Shown here piece after piece: positions 45,921-55,874 of a DNA stretch of 64,000 nt. Source of the DNA: [Mycobacterium] crassicus. Lineage in GTDB: Bacteria; Actinomycetota; Actinomycetes; Mycobacteriales; Mycobacteriaceae. The stretch lies in contig NZ_CP084029.1 of the NCBI RefSeq assembly GCF_020181615.1, positions 661,157-725,156 on the forward strand. Reading direction: 5' to 3'. Below the pieces are notes generated by a model. It saw only the letters and a list, made by a program, of their open reading frames with translations. It was not told where the DNA came from and searched no databases. Within the stretch, counting starts at the first letter, position 1; the number at the start of each line of letters is the position of its first letter. Position numbers and translations under genes: made by a program.

Positions 45921-45933
45921 TATGTTGGAGCCG
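45921..45933 (+). promoter_or_regulatory. Putative leaderless promoter of the polyprenyl synthase gene
   Basis: TATGTT (45921-45926) fits TANNNT; the GTG at 45933 lies seven bases downstream and has only GGAG very close to it. Leaderless start likely. Confidence 0.5.
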
Positions 45934-46949
45934 TGAGAACACCGGCGAGTGTGGTGGCGGGGCTGGACTTCGGCGGCTTGGGCGACCCGGCGTTCGCGGG
46001 CAATGTCCGCGACGGGGTGGCGCGCATCGAAGAGCTGATGGACACCGAGTTGCGCGGCGGCGACGCGCTGATGACCGAGGCCGTCACCCACCTGTTCGAC
46101 GCCGGAGGTAAACGCTTCCGCCCGCTGTTCACGGTGCTGTCCGCCCAGCTCGGGCCGGAGCCGGACGCCTGGCAGGTGACGGTGGCCGGTGCGGTGATCG
46201 AGCTGGTCCATCTGGCGACGCTGTACCACGACGACGTGATGGATGAGGCGCAGATCCGCCGTGGGGCGCCCAGCGCCAACGCGCGGTGGGGCAACAACAT
46301 CGCCATCCTGGCCGGCGACTACTTGTTCGCGACGGCGTCACGGCTGGTGTCGCGGCTGGGGCCCGAGGCGGTGCGGATCATCGCCGAGACCTTCGCCCAG
46401 CTGGTGACCGGGCAGATGCGGGAGACCCGCGGCGCCGCCGACGGGGTGGACTCCGTCGAGCACTACCTCAAGGTGGTGTACGAGAAGACGGCCTGTCTGA
46501 TCTCGGCGTCCGGCCGATTCGGTGCGACCTTCTCCGGCGCCGGCGACGACCAGATCGAGCGGCTGGCCCGCCTGGGCGGGATCGTGGGCACCGCGTTCCA
46601 GATCTCCGACGACATCATCGACATCGACAGCGAGCCCGACGAGTCCGGCAAGCTGCCCGGTACCGATCTGCGCGAGGGCGTGCACACCCTGCCGGTGCTC
46701 TACGCGCTGCAGGAGTCCGGCCCGGATGCCGATCGGCTGCGTGAACTGCTGGTCGGTCCGGTCGAAGACGATGCGGCGGTGGCCGAGGCCCTGGAACTGC
46801 TGCGCCGGTCGCCGGGGATGGCCAAGGCCAAAAAGACGGTGGCCGACTATGCCGAGCAGGCCCGCGTGGAATTGGCGGCGCTGCCGGACTGCGTCGGCCG
46901 CGAGGCACTGGCCGGCCTGGTCGACTACACCGTCAACCGAGACGGCTGA
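45933..46949 (+). CDS. grcC1: Polyprenyl diphosphate synthase (GrcC1/IspB-like)
   Basis: 338 residues. E-type trans-prenyltransferase: GGKRFRPLF, first Asp-rich motif [15 protein letters not shown], and second [11 protein letters not shown]. The residue arrangement around the first motif fits a long-chain enzyme. GTG start chosen at 45933 because the frame upstream is the menJ promoter. It corresponds to Rv0562 and very probably supplies the side chain used by menA. htpX follows 73 bases later. Confidence 0.93.
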   Translation: MRTPASVVAGLDFGGLGDPAFAGNVRDGVARIEELMDTELRGGDALMTEAVTHLFDAGGKRFRPLFTVLSAQLGPEPDAWQVTVAGAVIELVHLATLYHDDVMDEAQIRRGAPSANARWGNNIAILAGDYLFATASRLVSRLGPEAVRIIAETFAQLVTGQMRETRGAADGVDSVEHYLKVVYEKTACLISASGRFGATFSGAGDDQIERLARLGGIVGTAFQISDDIIDIDSEPDESGKLPGTDLREGVHTLPVLYALQESGPDADRLRELLVGPVEDDAAVAEALELLRRSPGMAKAKKTVADYAEQARVELAALPDCVGREALAGLVDYTVNRDG

Positions 46950-47022
46950 CCACCGGCGCGGAACCTGCGCCACTCTCGCGGCGTTGAATGGACGTGACCT
47001 CGGTTCTCCAAGGAGGAAGTCG

Positions 47023-47871
47023 ATGACCTGGCACCCGCATCGCAACACGGCGAAGACGTTCTTCCTGCTGGCCGCCATGTCGGCACTGATCGTCTTGATC
47101 GGGCGGGCGTTCGGCCCCGGCATGATGTGGGTGGCGGTGTTGTTCGCCGTGGCGATGAACGCCTACACCTACTTCAGCAGCGACAAGCTCGCGTTGCGGG
47201 CGATGCGGGCCCAGCCGGTCACCGAGGTCCAGGCCCCCGAGATCTACCGGATCGTGCGGGAACTGGCGACCGCGGCGCATCAGCCGATGCCCCGGTTGTA
47301 CGTCAGCGACACCAACGCACCCAACGCGTTCGCCACGGGCCGCAACCCGCGTCACGCCGCGGTGTGCTGCACCAGCGGAATCCTGCGCCTGCTCGATGAG
47401 CGTGAACTGCGGGCGGTGCTGGGCCACGAGCTGTCGCACGTCTACAACCGCGACATCCTGATCTCGTGTGTGGCCGGCGCGCTGGCGTCGGTGATCACCG
47501 GTTTGGCCAACATGGCGATGTTCATGGGCAACCGTCGCGACGGCAACCCGCTGGCGATGATGCTGGTCATGCTGGTGGGGCCGCTGGCGGCGTCGGTGGT
47601 GCGGATGGCGGTGTCGCGGTCGCGCGAGTACCAGGCCGACCAATCCGGGGCGGTGCTCACCGGTGACCCGCTGGCGCTGGCTTCGGCGCTGCGCAAGATC
47701 TCCGACGGCGTGCAGGCCGCCCCGTTACCGCCCGAGCCGCAGTTGGCCAGCCAGTCGCACCTGATGATCGCCAACCCGTTCCGGGCCGGTGAGAAGGTCG
47801 GTCAGCTGTTCGCCACCCACCCGCCGATGGCCGACCGCATCCGCCGGCTCGAGGAGATGGCCCGGGGATAG
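47023..47871 (+). CDS. htpX: Membrane zinc metalloprotease HtpX
   Basis: 282 residues. ATG with a near-perfect AAGGAGGA site 5-6 bases upstream. Two N-terminal TM helices, zinc motif HELSH (about 132-136) with the third ligand Glu in [10 protein letters not shown], and two TM segments between them. It degrades misfolded membrane proteins. Same neighbour order as Rv0562-Rv0563. Confidence 0.95.
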   Translation: MTWHPHRNTAKTFFLLAAMSALIVLIGRAFGPGMMWVAVLFAVAMNAYTYFSSDKLALRAMRAQPVTEVQAPEIYRIVRELATAAHQPMPRLYVSDTNAPNAFATGRNPRHAAVCCTSGILRLLDERELRAVLGHELSHVYNRDILISCVAGALASVITGLANMAMFMGNRRDGNPLAMMLVMLVGPLAASVVRMAVSRSREYQADQSGAVLTGDPLALASALRKISDGVQAAPLPPEPQLASQSHLMIANPFRAGEKVGQLFATHPPMADRIRRLEEMARG

Positions 47872-47909
47872 GGAGCCCCACCCACTGCGCCACCCCCTGG
47901 GGCCGCGGC

Positions 47910-48935
47910 TCAGAACCCGGTGCCCTCCACCTCGTGTCCGGGGGCTTCGGCGATCAGGCCGCGGTAGGCCTGCTCGACGGTGGAGCCGTGGTTGATCACG
48001 CCGTCGACTTCGCGCGCGATCGGCATGTTCAGCCCGTACTGTGCGGCGAACTTCATCACCACGCTGGCGGCCCGCACGCCCTCGGCGACCTGGTTCATCG
48101 ACGCGATGATCTCGTTGATCGGCTTTCCCGAGCCCAATTGCTCGCCGACGAACCGGTTGCGGCTGCGCTGGCTGGTACACGTGACGATCAGATCGCCCAT
48201 GCCCGCGAGCCCGGAGAACGTGTCGCGGGCCCCGCCCATCGCCTCGCCGAGCTTGGACATCTCCCGCACCGAACGCGACATCACCATGGCCCGGGTGTTC
48301 TCGCCGATCCCCAGCGAATAGCCCATCCCCACCGCGATCGCGTAGACGTTCTTCAACGCACCGGCCATCTCGACCCCGACCACGTCGTCGGTGGTGTAGA
48401 CCCGGAACCGCTTGGTGCGGAACAGCGACGCCAGCTCGCATGCCAGGCCCGGGTCGGGCATGGCCAGCACCGCCGCCGCCGCATAGCCCTCGGCCACCTC
48501 CCGGGCGATGTTCGGACCGGCCAGGATGCCGGCCGGATGCCCGGGCAGCACCTCATCGACGATCTGCGACATTCGCATGTTGGTGCCTTGTTCCAAGCCC
48601 TTGACCAGCGACACCACCGGCACCCAGGGGCGCAGCTCGGTGGCCAGTTCTTCGAGCACGCCGCGGAAGCCGTGCGACGGCACAGCCATCACGACGACGT
48701 CGGCGCAATTGGCGGCTTCGGTGAAATCGGTCGTGGCGCACAGGGTCTCGCTGAGCTCCACGTCCTCGCCCAAATAGCGGCTGTTGCGGTGATTGTCGTT
48801 GATGTCGGCGGCGGTCGATTCCGATCGCACCCACTGCAGCGTCGGCGCGCGTCGTGAGCAGATGGACGCCACCGTGGTACCGAATGATCCGCCGCCGAGA
48901 ACGACGACCTTGGGGGTGCGGGTAGCGACTGCCAT
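47910..48935 (-). CDS. gpsA: Glycerol-3-phosphate dehydrogenase, NAD(P)+
   Basis: 341 residues from the ATG at 48935; the frame runs upstream into the next gene without homology. It makes sn-glycerol-3-phosphate for phospholipids. NAD-binding VVLGGGSFGTTVASI, substrate Lys in VSLVKGLEQ, AGPNIAREVAEGY and KNVYAIAVGMGYSLGIGEN are typical. Convergent with htpX, 38 bases apart. Confidence 0.95.
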   Translation of the reverse strand: MAVATRTPKVVVLGGGSFGTTVASICSRRAPTLQWVRSESTAADINDNHRNSRYLGEDVELSETLCATTDFTEAANCADVVVMAVPSHGFRGVLEELATELRPWVPVVSLVKGLEQGTNMRMSQIVDEVLPGHPAGILAGPNIAREVAEGYAAAAVLAMPDPGLACELASLFRTKRFRVYTTDDVVGVEMAGALKNVYAIAVGMGYSLGIGENTRAMVMSRSVREMSKLGEAMGGARDTFSGLAGMGDLIVTCTSQRSRNRFVGEQLGSGKPINEIIASMNQVAEGVRAASVVMKFAAQYGLNMPIAREVDGVINHGSTVEQAYRGLIAEAPGHEVEGTGF

Positions 48936-48990
48936 GGACGTCAGCGTATTGCGGTCGCCACCGCCGCACCGGCGGTTTGTGAAGTTGGTG

Positions 48991-50472
48991 CTATCCAGCC
49001 AGCGGAATCTGCTCGCCGGCCCGTCCGAACACCATCGACTCCTCGATCCGGTCGAAGCGGTAATCCAGGGCGTCGGCGAAGTAGTTCTGCCGCACGTTCC
49101 AGGGCCGCTTGGTGCCCGACCGCGGCAGCGCGTGCGGTGAGCGCAGCACATAGCCGGCCTGGATGTCCCAGGCCGACTTCTCGGCCATCGGTTCGTCGCC
49201 GAGGTGCGGGTAGGCGTGCGTGTATCCGCGAGCGGCCATGTGGGACATCAGCTTCGCGGTCGCGCGGGCGGTGATGTCGGCGCGCAGCGTCCAGGAGGCG
49301 TTGGTGTAGCCGACGCACCAGAACAGGTTCGGCACGTCTTCGAGCATGTGCGCCTTGTAGACGAACCGTTCGGTGGGCTTGATCTCGGTGCCGTCCAGGC
49401 TGATCCGCACTCCACCGAGCGCCTGTAGTTGCAGGCCGGTGGCGGTGATGATCACGTCGGCGTCGAGGTGTCCGCCGGACTGCAGCGCGATCCCGGTGGC
49501 GTCGATGTGGTCGATCCGGTCGGTGACCACCTCCACCCGCCCGGCGCTGATCTCGGCGTACAGGTCGGCGTCCGGAATCAGGCACAACCGTTGATCCCAC
49601 GGCTCATACGGCGGCTTGAAGTGGGTGTCGACGTCGTAGCCCTCCGGCAGGTTCTTGACGGCCTGCTGGCGCAGCATCCATTTCAGGATCGGCGGCGTCT
49701 TGCGGGCCAGGAACCAGATCACACCCTCGAAGAAGGCCATGAAGAACCGGATGATCGGGTGAGCCACCTTGCGCGGCAACACCTTTGCGATCAGGTCGAT
49801 AAGGCTGCTGTATCTGGTCGCGGAGATCAGATAGGTCGGGGTGCGTTGCAGCATGGTGACCTGCGCGGCCCGCTGCGCCAACGCCGGCACCAGCGACATC
49901 GCGGTCGCGCCGCTGCCGATCACCACGACCTTCTTGCCGGTGTAGTCCAGGTCCTGGGGCCAGTGCTGTGGGTGCGCCACGGTGCCGGCGAACGTCTCGA
50001 CGCCGGGGAACTCCGGGGTGTATCCGTCGTCGTAGTTGTAGTAGCCGGACCCGAAGAACACGAACCGGGAACGGTAGGTCCGCGATGCCCCGGTCGTGCT
50101 GTCCTCGACCGTCACCGTCCAGGCGTCCGCCGACGAATCCCAGTCGGCTGCGACCACGTGGCTGTTGAACCGGATGTGTTGATCGATGCCGTGCTTGCGT
50201 GCGGCGTCGGTCAGGTACTCGCGGATCTCGTCGCCGTCGGCCACCCGCTCGCGGCCCGTCCACGGCTCATACGGCAGGCACAGCGTGAAGATGCTGCTGT
50301 CCGAGCGCACACCGGGGTAGCGGAACAGGTCCCAGGTGCCACCGATGTGCTCGCGGCGCTCCAGGATGACGAAACTGGTGCCGGGGTTGTGCTCGGTGAT
50401 GCGGTAGGCGGCTCCGATGCCGGAGATGCCCGCTCCGATGATCACGACGTCGACGACATCCTCGATGGTCAC
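48991..50472 (-). CDS. FAD-containing monooxygenase, Baeyer-Villiger type (Rv0565c-like)
   Basis: 493 residues, GTG start. First Rossmann GAGISGIGAAYRI, the BVMO fingerprint FAGTVAHPQHWP (about 160-171) and the second Rossmann VVIGSGATAMSLV, which bind FAD and NADPH. Such enzymes insert oxygen next to a ketone or oxidise heteroatoms; Rv0565c and its relative EthA activate thioamide drugs. Substrate here unknown. Two genes (gpsA and this) run the same way with 55 bases between them. Confidence 0.92.
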   Translation of the reverse strand: MTIEDVVDVVIIGAGISGIGAAYRITEHNPGTSFVILERREHIGGTWDLFRYPGVRSDSSIFTLCLPYEPWTGRERVADGDEIREYLTDAARKHGIDQHIRFNSHVVAADWDSSADAWTVTVEDSTTGASRTYRSRFVFFGSGYYNYDDGYTPEFPGVETFAGTVAHPQHWPQDLDYTGKKVVVIGSGATAMSLVPALAQRAAQVTMLQRTPTYLISATRYSSLIDLIAKVLPRKVAHPIIRFFMAFFEGVIWFLARKTPPILKWMLRQQAVKNLPEGYDVDTHFKPPYEPWDQRLCLIPDADLYAEISAGRVEVVTDRIDHIDATGIALQSGGHLDADVIITATGLQLQALGGVRISLDGTEIKPTERFVYKAHMLEDVPNLFWCVGYTNASWTLRADITARATAKLMSHMAARGYTHAYPHLGDEPMAEKSAWDIQAGYVLRSPHALPRSGTKRPWNVRQNYFADALDYRFDRIEESMVFGRAGEQIPLAG

Positions 50473-50517
50473 GACCTCCAGAGTAGGGACCGGGCCCGTG
50501 GCCCGGCCGGGAATGGC

Positions 50518-51009
50518 CTACCGGTAGTTGACGAATTGCAGGGCGACGTCGAGGTCGGCGCCCTTCAGCAGCGCCTGGACCGCCTGCAGGTCGTCGCGCT
50601 TCTTCGACGACACCCGGATCTCGTCGCCCTGAATCTGGGCCTTGACGCCCTTGGGGCCCTCGTCGCGGATCAGCTTGGTGATCTTCTTGGCGTTCTCGCT
50701 GTCGATACCCTGCTTGAGGCTGCCGGTGACCTTGTAGATCTTGCCGGAGGGCTGCGGTTCGCCGGCGTCGAAGGCCTTCATGGAGATGTCGCGGCGGATC
50801 AGCTTCTCCTTGAACACGTCGATGGCGGCCTTGACGCGTTCCTCGGTCGAGCTGACCAGTTCGATGCCCTCCTCGCCCTTCCAGGCGATGGTGGTGTCGG
50901 TGCCGCGGAAGTCGAATCGGGTGGCCAACTCCTTGGCGGCCTGGTTCAAGGCGTTGTCGGCCTCCTGGCGATCCACCTTGCTCACGATGTCGAACGATGA
51001 GTCCGCCAT
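50518..51009 (-). CDS. YajQ family protein (Rv0566c-like)
   Basis: 163 residues, matching the usual length. ATG at 51009 with GAGAGGA upstream. [35 protein letters not shown] and [20 protein letters not shown] are conserved family segments. YajQ folds as two ferredoxin-like domains; in some bacteria it binds cyclic-di-GMP and acts as a regulatory partner, in others nucleotides or tRNA. Role in mycobacteria is unknown. Confidence 0.95.
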   Translation of the reverse strand: MADSSFDIVSKVDRQEADNALNQAAKELATRFDFRGTDTTIAWKGEEGIELVSSTEERVKAAIDVFKEKLIRRDISMKAFDAGEPQPSGKIYKVTGSLKQGIDSENAKKITKLIRDEGPKGVKAQIQGDEIRVSSKKRDDLQAVQALLKGADLDVALQFVNYR

Positions 51010-51095
51010 GTTTGATCCTCTCTGCGTGATCTTTCCAAGATGCTGCCCGTTTGTGTCTGGGGCACATCCTCGTTGTAGTCTGCTAGGCGCGATAC

Positions 51096-51178
51096 GGCAG
51101 GTTGTCCGAGCGGCCAATGGAAGCGGACTGTAAATCCGTCGGCGAAAGCCTACACAGGTTCGAATCCTGTACCTGCCA
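51096..51178 (+). tRNA. tyrT: tRNA-Tyr (anticodon GTA)
   Basis: 83 bases. Acceptor arms GGCAGGT and ACCTGCC pair fully, with discriminator A. The anticodon loop ACTGTAAAT reads GTA. A long variable arm (GTCGGCGAAAGCCTAC region) marks a class II tRNA, as expected for bacterial tRNA-Tyr, and the T-arm has GGTTCGAATCC. CCA is not encoded. A strong hairpin follows 8 bases later. Confidence 0.97.
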
Positions 51179-51185
51179 CACTGAT

Positions 51186-51210
51186 CAGGCCCCCTTTTTC
51201 AGGGGGCCTG
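51186..51210 (+). terminator. Strong hairpin after tRNA-Tyr
   Basis: Stem CAGGCCCCC with GGGGGCCTG (9 pairs), loop TTTTTCA. Only a short T-containing stretch follows. It lies eight bases after the tRNA, so it most likely ends the tRNA transcript. Confidence 0.85.
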
Positions 51211-51278
51211 ATTGATTTGGTTCCAAGAGGGCATTGCGCCTGCCACCGATCGACAGGCGTCGGCCCAGCCGGCAGCGG

Positions 51279-51503
51279 TCAGTGCTCGGCCGGTTGAGTG
51301 GTGAAGGCGGGCACTTGGCGCAGCCGCGGTGAGTGCATTTTGAAGATGCGCCCCGTCGGTGCCGTGAACTCGATGAGATTGTCACCGCGGCAGTTCTCCG
51401 GGGGCTGCACGCCGCAGTACGGGCAGGGTCGCATGATGGCCTCGGTGACGATCTCATGGGACCAGATCCCACCGGCGGTGTTCTCGTGATTTTGTATCGT
51501 CAT
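51279..51503 (-). CDS. Small zinc-finger-like protein, unknown function
   Basis: 74 residues, ATG at 51503. Cysteines in RPCPYCGVQPPENC can form a zinc site (C-x2-C, then C ten residues on). The remaining part has IEFTAPTGRIFKMHSPRLRQ. Similar tiny zinc-binding proteins are common in actinobacteria and phages, but I cannot name it. It is flanked by tRNA-Tyr and a PPOX gene. Confidence 0.65.
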   Translation of the reverse strand: MTIQNHENTAGGIWSHEIVTEAIMRPCPYCGVQPPENCRGDNLIEFTAPTGRIFKMHSPRLRQVPAFTTQPAEH

Positions 51504-51539
51504 ACGATCTACGTTACGACTGTTTGGGCGGTTGAGGGG

Positions 51540-51971
51540 CTAAATCTCGCCGGAGTAGTCGGCGCTGAACCAGCGGTCGGGCCGGATGGTGAATATCACC
51601 GACGTGTCGCCGTCGATTCGCGCGGCGAACGCCCGCCCGCCTTCTTCGCCCAGGTAGCGGATCGCGATGGTTTCCCGCTGGTCGAGTGGGGCCGGTGTGG
51701 CCGCCCCGATCACGGTGCCCTCAACGATGACGTACTGGTAGGGAAGATCTTCGCGCTGTACCACCAGGGTCACCGCGCCGGCCTTCTCAATGAGCTTGGC
51801 CTTGCGCCTGCCGGCGCCGGTGTTGACCAGGATGTCGCCGCCGGGGGTGTAGTGGTACCAGATCGGGACGCTGGCCGGAGGCCGGCCATTCTCGGCGGCC
51901 ACCGACAGGACGGCGATGTGCTTGTCGGCCAGGAATCGCTGACGCTCGGTTTCGGTGAAGGGTTTGGGCAT
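51540..51971 (-). CDS. PPOX-class F420/FMN-dependent oxidoreductase family protein
   Basis: 143 residues from the ATG at 51971; the frame opens upstream into the kinase gene without homology. Pyridoxamine-phosphate-oxidase-like split barrel: FLADKHIAVLSVAAENGRPP, VPIWYHYTPGGDILVNTGAG, KAKLIEKAGAVTLVVQREDL. Many mycobacterial members bind F420 rather than FMN; the cofactor cannot be fixed by eye. It lies 41 bases downstream of the kinase gene. Confidence 0.9.
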   Translation of the reverse strand: MPKPFTETERQRFLADKHIAVLSVAAENGRPPASVPIWYHYTPGGDILVNTGAGRRKAKLIEKAGAVTLVVQREDLPYQYVIVEGTVIGAATPAPLDQRETIAIRYLGEEGGRAFAARIDGDTSVIFTIRPDRWFSADYSGEI

Positions 51972-52012
51972 GTCGGTTAGAGCGACGTCCGGCCGGCGGC
52001 TATTCCATGCGG

Positions 52013-53326
52013 CTACCAGTCGGCGGGCAGCGGCTTGATCCGGGTCCACGGTGTGCAGCCGAAGCTGACGAACGTGCCGTAGGCGGCCCGTGGATCGATC
52101 TCGATCGTCGGCGTGCCGAGCGCGACCACCCGCGAACCCGACTCGACGACGTGGTTGCGCGAGTCGAGGACGGAGTAGGTGCACAACCCGCTGGGGTCGA
52201 TGTCGGCCACGTAGGTGCCGTAGGGCATCGCTTGGGGGACGGCGTAGGCGCCGGCGGGGATGGTCGGCCCGATGCCGGTGGCCGCCAGCCCGAGCGTCGA
52301 TTCGAAGGGTGCCGACGTCGTGGTGGTCGGCGGCGGTGGTGGTGTGGCGGTGACGGTTGTCGTGCTCGGCGGTGGTGGGCTGGCGGTGACGGTCGTCGTA
52401 CTGACGGTGGTGGTGGCCGGGGCCGCGGCCGACGGCGCCGACGGTTCAGGCTCGGTGCTGCCGATCAGGTACAGGGCCAGGAACGCCGCCGCCGACAGGC
52501 CGACGCCTTTGCCGAGCCGGCGCCGGGGCTTCCGCGGGGCCAGCGCGGCGATCGGAAGCATTGCGAGTGACCCCGCCCGCAACGCGGTGGCGAACTCGGT
52601 GCAGCTGTCGTACCGCCCGGCCGGATCCTCGGCCAAGGCCCGGGCCAGGGCGGGGTCGAGACCGGCCGGATTGAGGTGGACCGGCGGTTTACCCGTGAGC
52701 AGGTGATTGGCGGTGGCGGCCAGCGCGTACTGGTCGGCCCGGCCGTCGAGCGGCTCACCGCGCAGCTGCTCGGGGGCGGCATAGAGCAGCGTGCCGACCG
52801 CCATGTTGGTCGATGTCAGGCCGCTGACCTCTGCCACCCGAAGTCCGATTCCGAAGTCCGCCAGGATGATTCGAGATTCGGCCTCGCCGGGATCGGTCAG
52901 CAGGATGTTCGCGGGTTTGACGTCGCGGTGCAGCAGGCCGCGCTGGTGGGCGTAGTCCAATGCCTCCCCGACGGCGGTGACGATCTCGACCACCTGCTCG
53001 CGAGGCAGCCCGCTCCGGTGCCGGCGCAGCCGGTGGGCGGCGTCGGACCCGTCGACGTGGTCCATGGCGATCCAGAGCTGGCCCTGGTACTCGCCGCGGT
53101 CGTGGACCCCGACGATGTGCGGATGCCACAGCGAAGCCGCCAGGTCGGCTTCGCGGTTGAACCGTTCCCGGAATGCCGGGTCGGCCGAGACCGTCGCCGG
53201 CAACACCTTCAGCGCGTCGCGGCGGGGCAGTCGCGGGTGCTCGGCGAGGTAGACCTCGCCCATGCCGCCGGACCCCAGCAATCGCACGATGCGATAGCCG
53301 GCGAACGTCGATCCCGCGGTGAGCAT
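52013..53326 (-). CDS. Transmembrane Ser/Thr protein kinase (Pkn type)
   Basis: 437 residues, ATG start. Kinase domain about 1-265: [13 protein letters not shown] (glycine loop), the ATP Lys in ALKVL near 40, catalytic [13 protein letters not shown] (about 135-147), ADFGIGL, and AAPEQL. The activation loop has a short [13 protein letters not shown] basic juxtamembrane patch ([12 protein letters not shown]) precedes one TM helix (about 277-293), a Pro/Thr linker ([16 protein letters not shown]) and an external domain of about 100 residues with two Cys (LCTY, FGCTPW). The shape is that of PknF/PknI-like sensors; ligand unknown. Confidence 0.93.
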   Translation of the reverse strand: MLTAGSTFAGYRIVRLLGSGGMGEVYLAEHPRLPRRDALKVLPATVSADPAFRERFNREADLAASLWHPHIVGVHDRGEYQGQLWIAMDHVDGSDAAHRLRRHRSGLPREQVVEIVTAVGEALDYAHQRGLLHRDVKPANILLTDPGEAESRIILADFGIGLRVAEVSGLTSTNMAVGTLLYAAPEQLRGEPLDGRADQYALAATANHLLTGKPPVHLNPAGLDPALARALAEDPAGRYDSCTEFATALRAGSLAMLPIAALAPRKPRRRLGKGVGLSAAAFLALYLIGSTEPEPSAPSAAAPATTTVSTTTVTASPPPPSTTTVTATPPPPPTTTTSAPFESTLGLAATGIGPTIPAGAYAVPQAMPYGTYVADIDPSGLCTYSVLDSRNHVVESGSRVVALGTPTIEIDPRAAYGTFVSFGCTPWTRIKPLPADW

Positions 53327-53416
53327 GCCGCGAACGTAGCCCCGGGCACCGACAACGACTCTTCGTCCGGCAATTTAAAGGAAACGTAGGGTCTAAAGTC
53401 CTCTAGCGGGTCCAGA

Positions 53417-53435
53417 GCTGGTTAGGCTAACCTTC
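53417..53435. promoter_or_regulatory. IdeR iron box
   Basis: GCTGGTTAGGCTAACCTTC contains a perfect 14-base palindromic core, GGTTAGGCTAACCT-like, identical to the middle of the IdeR consensus; 14 of 19 consensus positions match. It ends 5 bases before the ATG of the methyltransferase, overlapping its promoter or leader. Binding by iron-loaded IdeR would repress the gene. Confidence 0.75.
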
Positions 53436-53440
53436 GCCGC

Positions 53441-54229
53441 ATGACACTTCCGATGCCCGACCGCAAGACCGCTGACCTCCCGGGACACTGGCTGTTCGCC
53501 CGGCTCGGCAAACGTGTCCTGCGGCCCGGCGGGCTCGGCCTGACCCATCGGATGCTCGCCGACGCGGAGCTGTCCGGCGCCGACGTCGTCGAACTCGCCC
53601 CCGGCATGGGCCGCACCGCCCGCGAGATTCTGAACCACACCCCCGGGACGTACACCGGCGTCGAAGCCGACCCGAATGCCGCCGGCGTGGTCCGCACGGT
53701 GGTGGGCGAGCGGGGCCGCGTGGTCACCGGCGAAGCCTCGGAGACCGGACTGGACGCCGGCAGCGCCGATGTGGTGGTCGGTGAGGCCATGCTCACCATG
53801 CAGACCCACATGCACAAGGCCGAGATCGCCCGCGAGGCCTTCCGGGTGCTGCGCCCCGGCGGCCGCTACGCCATCCACGAGCTCGCGCTGCAGCCCGACA
53901 ACGTCCCCGAGGTCGTCAAGGATGAGGTCCGCACCGCGCTGGCCCGCTCCATCAAGGTCAACGCGCGCCCGCTGACCGGCGCGGAATGGACCGAGCTGCT
54001 CACCCAGGTCGGCTTCACCGTGGAGAAGACGTCGTTCGCGCCGATGGCGCTGCTGGAGCCGCACCGGCTGATCGCCGACGAGGGCCTAATGGGTGCGCTG
54101 CGGTTCGTGTTCAACGTGCTGCGTGACTCCGACGCGCGGGCCCGCGTGCTCAACATGCGCGCGACCTTCCGCCGTCACCGCGGCAACATGGCCGCCATCG
54201 AGGTGATCGCCACCAAGCCGGCCGCCTAG
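53441..54229 (+). CDS. SAM-dependent methyltransferase under IdeR control
   Basis: 262 residues. Class I methyltransferase: motif I VVELAPGMGRTAREIL, YTGVEADPNAAG, VVGEAMLTMQTHMHKAEIAR and RPGGRYAIHELAL. The ATG follows an IdeR box by five bases, so the gene is probably switched on by iron starvation. No siderophore genes lie nearby. The substrate is unknown; a role in siderophore decoration or in oxidative-stress protection is inference only. Confidence 0.88.
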   Translation: MTLPMPDRKTADLPGHWLFARLGKRVLRPGGLGLTHRMLADAELSGADVVELAPGMGRTAREILNHTPGTYTGVEADPNAAGVVRTVVGERGRVVTGEASETGLDAGSADVVVGEAMLTMQTHMHKAEIAREAFRVLRPGGRYAIHELALQPDNVPEVVKDEVRTALARSIKVNARPLTGAEWTELLTQVGFTVEKTSFAPMALLEPHRLIADEGLMGALRFVFNVLRDSDARARVLNMRATFRRHRGNMAAIEVIATKPAA

Positions 54230-54318
54230 GTTTCGTCATTCCCCGCCGAATAGGGAATCAGGCGACGTGACACACCGCTGGAGCGTCGCCCGATTCCCGC
54301 TCGCGGCATGATGAGCCC

Positions 54319-54795
54319 ATGAGCACCCGCGACCGCGACGACTCGGGCCGGCCCCGCAACGCCCGGCCGCGCGATCGGCTGGGCCGGCCGCTGCCGCGCG
54401 GCAGCCAGGGCGGCGTCGAGGGCGTCCCCGACGACCTGGACCTGCCCCCGGCGCAGACGCTGGCGTACGCGCAGCTGCTGCTGGACGACGGGCTGGCGTT
54501 CAACGCCCACGAGGTTCTGGAAGCGGCCTGGAAACACCGGCCCGAGGCCGAACGCGACCTGTGGCAGGGGCTGGCGCAGCTGGCGGTCGGGGTCACCCAC
54601 GTCCAGCGCGGCAACGTCACCGGCGCGGTGAGCCTGCTGCGCCGCGGCGCCGGAAGGTTGGCCGGGGTGCGGCTTCCGGCGCCGTACGGCATCGATCTCG
54701 CCGGTCTGCTGGGGTTCGCCGCCGGACTGGCCGACGACGTGGCCGCCGGTGTCGAGATCGACCCGCAGCGACTGCATCCGCAGTTGGTCGCGTGA
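54319..54795 (+). CDS. DUF309 family protein
   Basis: 158 residues. A basic, disordered N-terminus (RDRDDSGRPRNARPRDRLGR) is followed by the DUF309 helical domain with FNAHEVLEAAWKHRPEAERD and LWQGLAQLAVGVTHVQRGN. Family function is unknown. Its stop overlaps the GTG of galT (GTGA), and galT overlaps galK, so the three form one translationally coupled operon. Confidence 0.9.
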   Translation: MSTRDRDDSGRPRNARPRDRLGRPLPRGSQGGVEGVPDDLDLPPAQTLAYAQLLLDDGLAFNAHEVLEAAWKHRPEAERDLWQGLAQLAVGVTHVQRGNVTGAVSLLRRGAGRLAGVRLPAPYGIDLAGLLGFAAGLADDVAAGVEIDPQRLHPQLVA

Positions 54796-55874
54796 GCGCC
54801 CCGACGAGCTGGACGCTGGCCGACGGACGCGAACTCCTGTTCTTCGACCTGCCCGGCCACACCCCGGCGCCGGTGCCGGACCGCCGCCCGCTGCCGCCGC
54901 GTGACCCCGAACCGTCCGAGTTGCGGTTCGACCGCACCACCGGCCAGTGGGTGATCATCGCCGCGCAGCGCCAGGACCGCACCTATAAGCCGCCGGCGGA
55001 GGCGTGCCCGCTGTGTCCGGGACCGACCGGACTGACCAGTGAGGTGCCCGCGACCGACTACGACGTGGTGGTCTTCGAGAACCGGTTCCCCAGCCTGGCC
55101 GGGGAGGGAAACGGTGTCGCCGGCCCGCCCGAGGCCGACGGGTTCGTCGCCGCGCCTGGTGTGGGCCGCTGCGAGGTGATCTGCTTCTCGGCCGACCACA
55201 CCGGGTCGTTCGCCGACCTGCCGACGGCGCACGCCCGGCTGGTGGTGCAGGCATGGCGGCACCGCACCGCAGACCTGTTGGCCCGGCCCGGTATCGAGCA
55301 GGTGTTCTGCTTCGAGAACCGTGGCGAGGAGATCGGCGTGACCCTGGCCCACCCGCACGGCCAGATCTACGGCTACCCGTACCTGACCCCGCGCACCGCC
55401 GCCATGCTGGCCCAGGCCCGCGATCACCGGATTGCCCACGGCACCAACCTGTTCGCCGATCTGCTGGCCGCCGAGTTGGCCGACGGGGCCCGGATCGTGG
55501 CGCAGACCGAGATGTTCACCGCGTTCGTCCCGTTCGCGGCCCGCTGGCCGGTGGAGGTACACCTGTACCCGAATCGTCTGGTGCACAACCTGACTGAGCT
55601 GACCGACGCCGAACTGGACGACTTCGCGGCGATCTACCGCGACCTGCTGGGCCGATTTGACCGACTCTACGACGCCCCGCTGCCCTACATGGCCGCCCTG
55701 CACCAGTACCGTGACGACGGTGAACAGGGCGATGGCTATTTCCACGTGGAGCTGATGTCGATCAAGCGCAGCGCCACCAAGCTGAAGTATCTGGCGGCTT
55801 CGGAGTCGGCGATGGACGCGTTCATCGCCGACGTCACCCCGGAGTCCGTCGCGGCTCGGCTGCGGGCGCTGTGA
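54792..55874 (+). CDS. galT: Galactose-1-phosphate uridylyltransferase
   Basis: 360 residues, GTG start. Leloir pathway enzyme exchanging UMP between UDP-glucose and galactose-1-phosphate. Zinc Cys pair CPLCPG near 72-75, active-site HPHGQ (about 187-191), and C-terminal [20 protein letters not shown]. The single intact frame contrasts with M. tuberculosis, where galT is recorded as two pieces (galTa and galTb, from memory). 4-base overlaps on both sides. Confidence 0.95.
   Translation: MSAPTSWTLADGRELLFFDLPGHTPAPVPDRRPLPPRDPEPSELRFDRTTGQWVIIAAQRQDRTYKPPAEACPLCPGPTGLTSEVPATDYDVVVFENRFPSLAGEGNGVAGPPEADGFVAAPGVGRCEVICFSADHTGSFADLPTAHARLVVQAWRHRTADLLARPGIEQVFCFENRGEEIGVTLAHPHGQIYGYPYLTPRTAAMLAQARDHRIAHGTNLFADLLAAELADGARIVAQTEMFTAFVPFAARWPVEVHLYPNRLVHNLTELTDAELDDFAAIYRDLLGRFDRLYDAPLPYMAALHQYRDDGEQGDGYFHVELMSIKRSATKLKYLAASESAMDAFIADVTPESVAARLRAL

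Noticed and set aside
49429..51000. Plus-strand frame opposite the monooxygenase and YajQ genes
   Set aside because: Shadow of two well-supported minus-strand genes.
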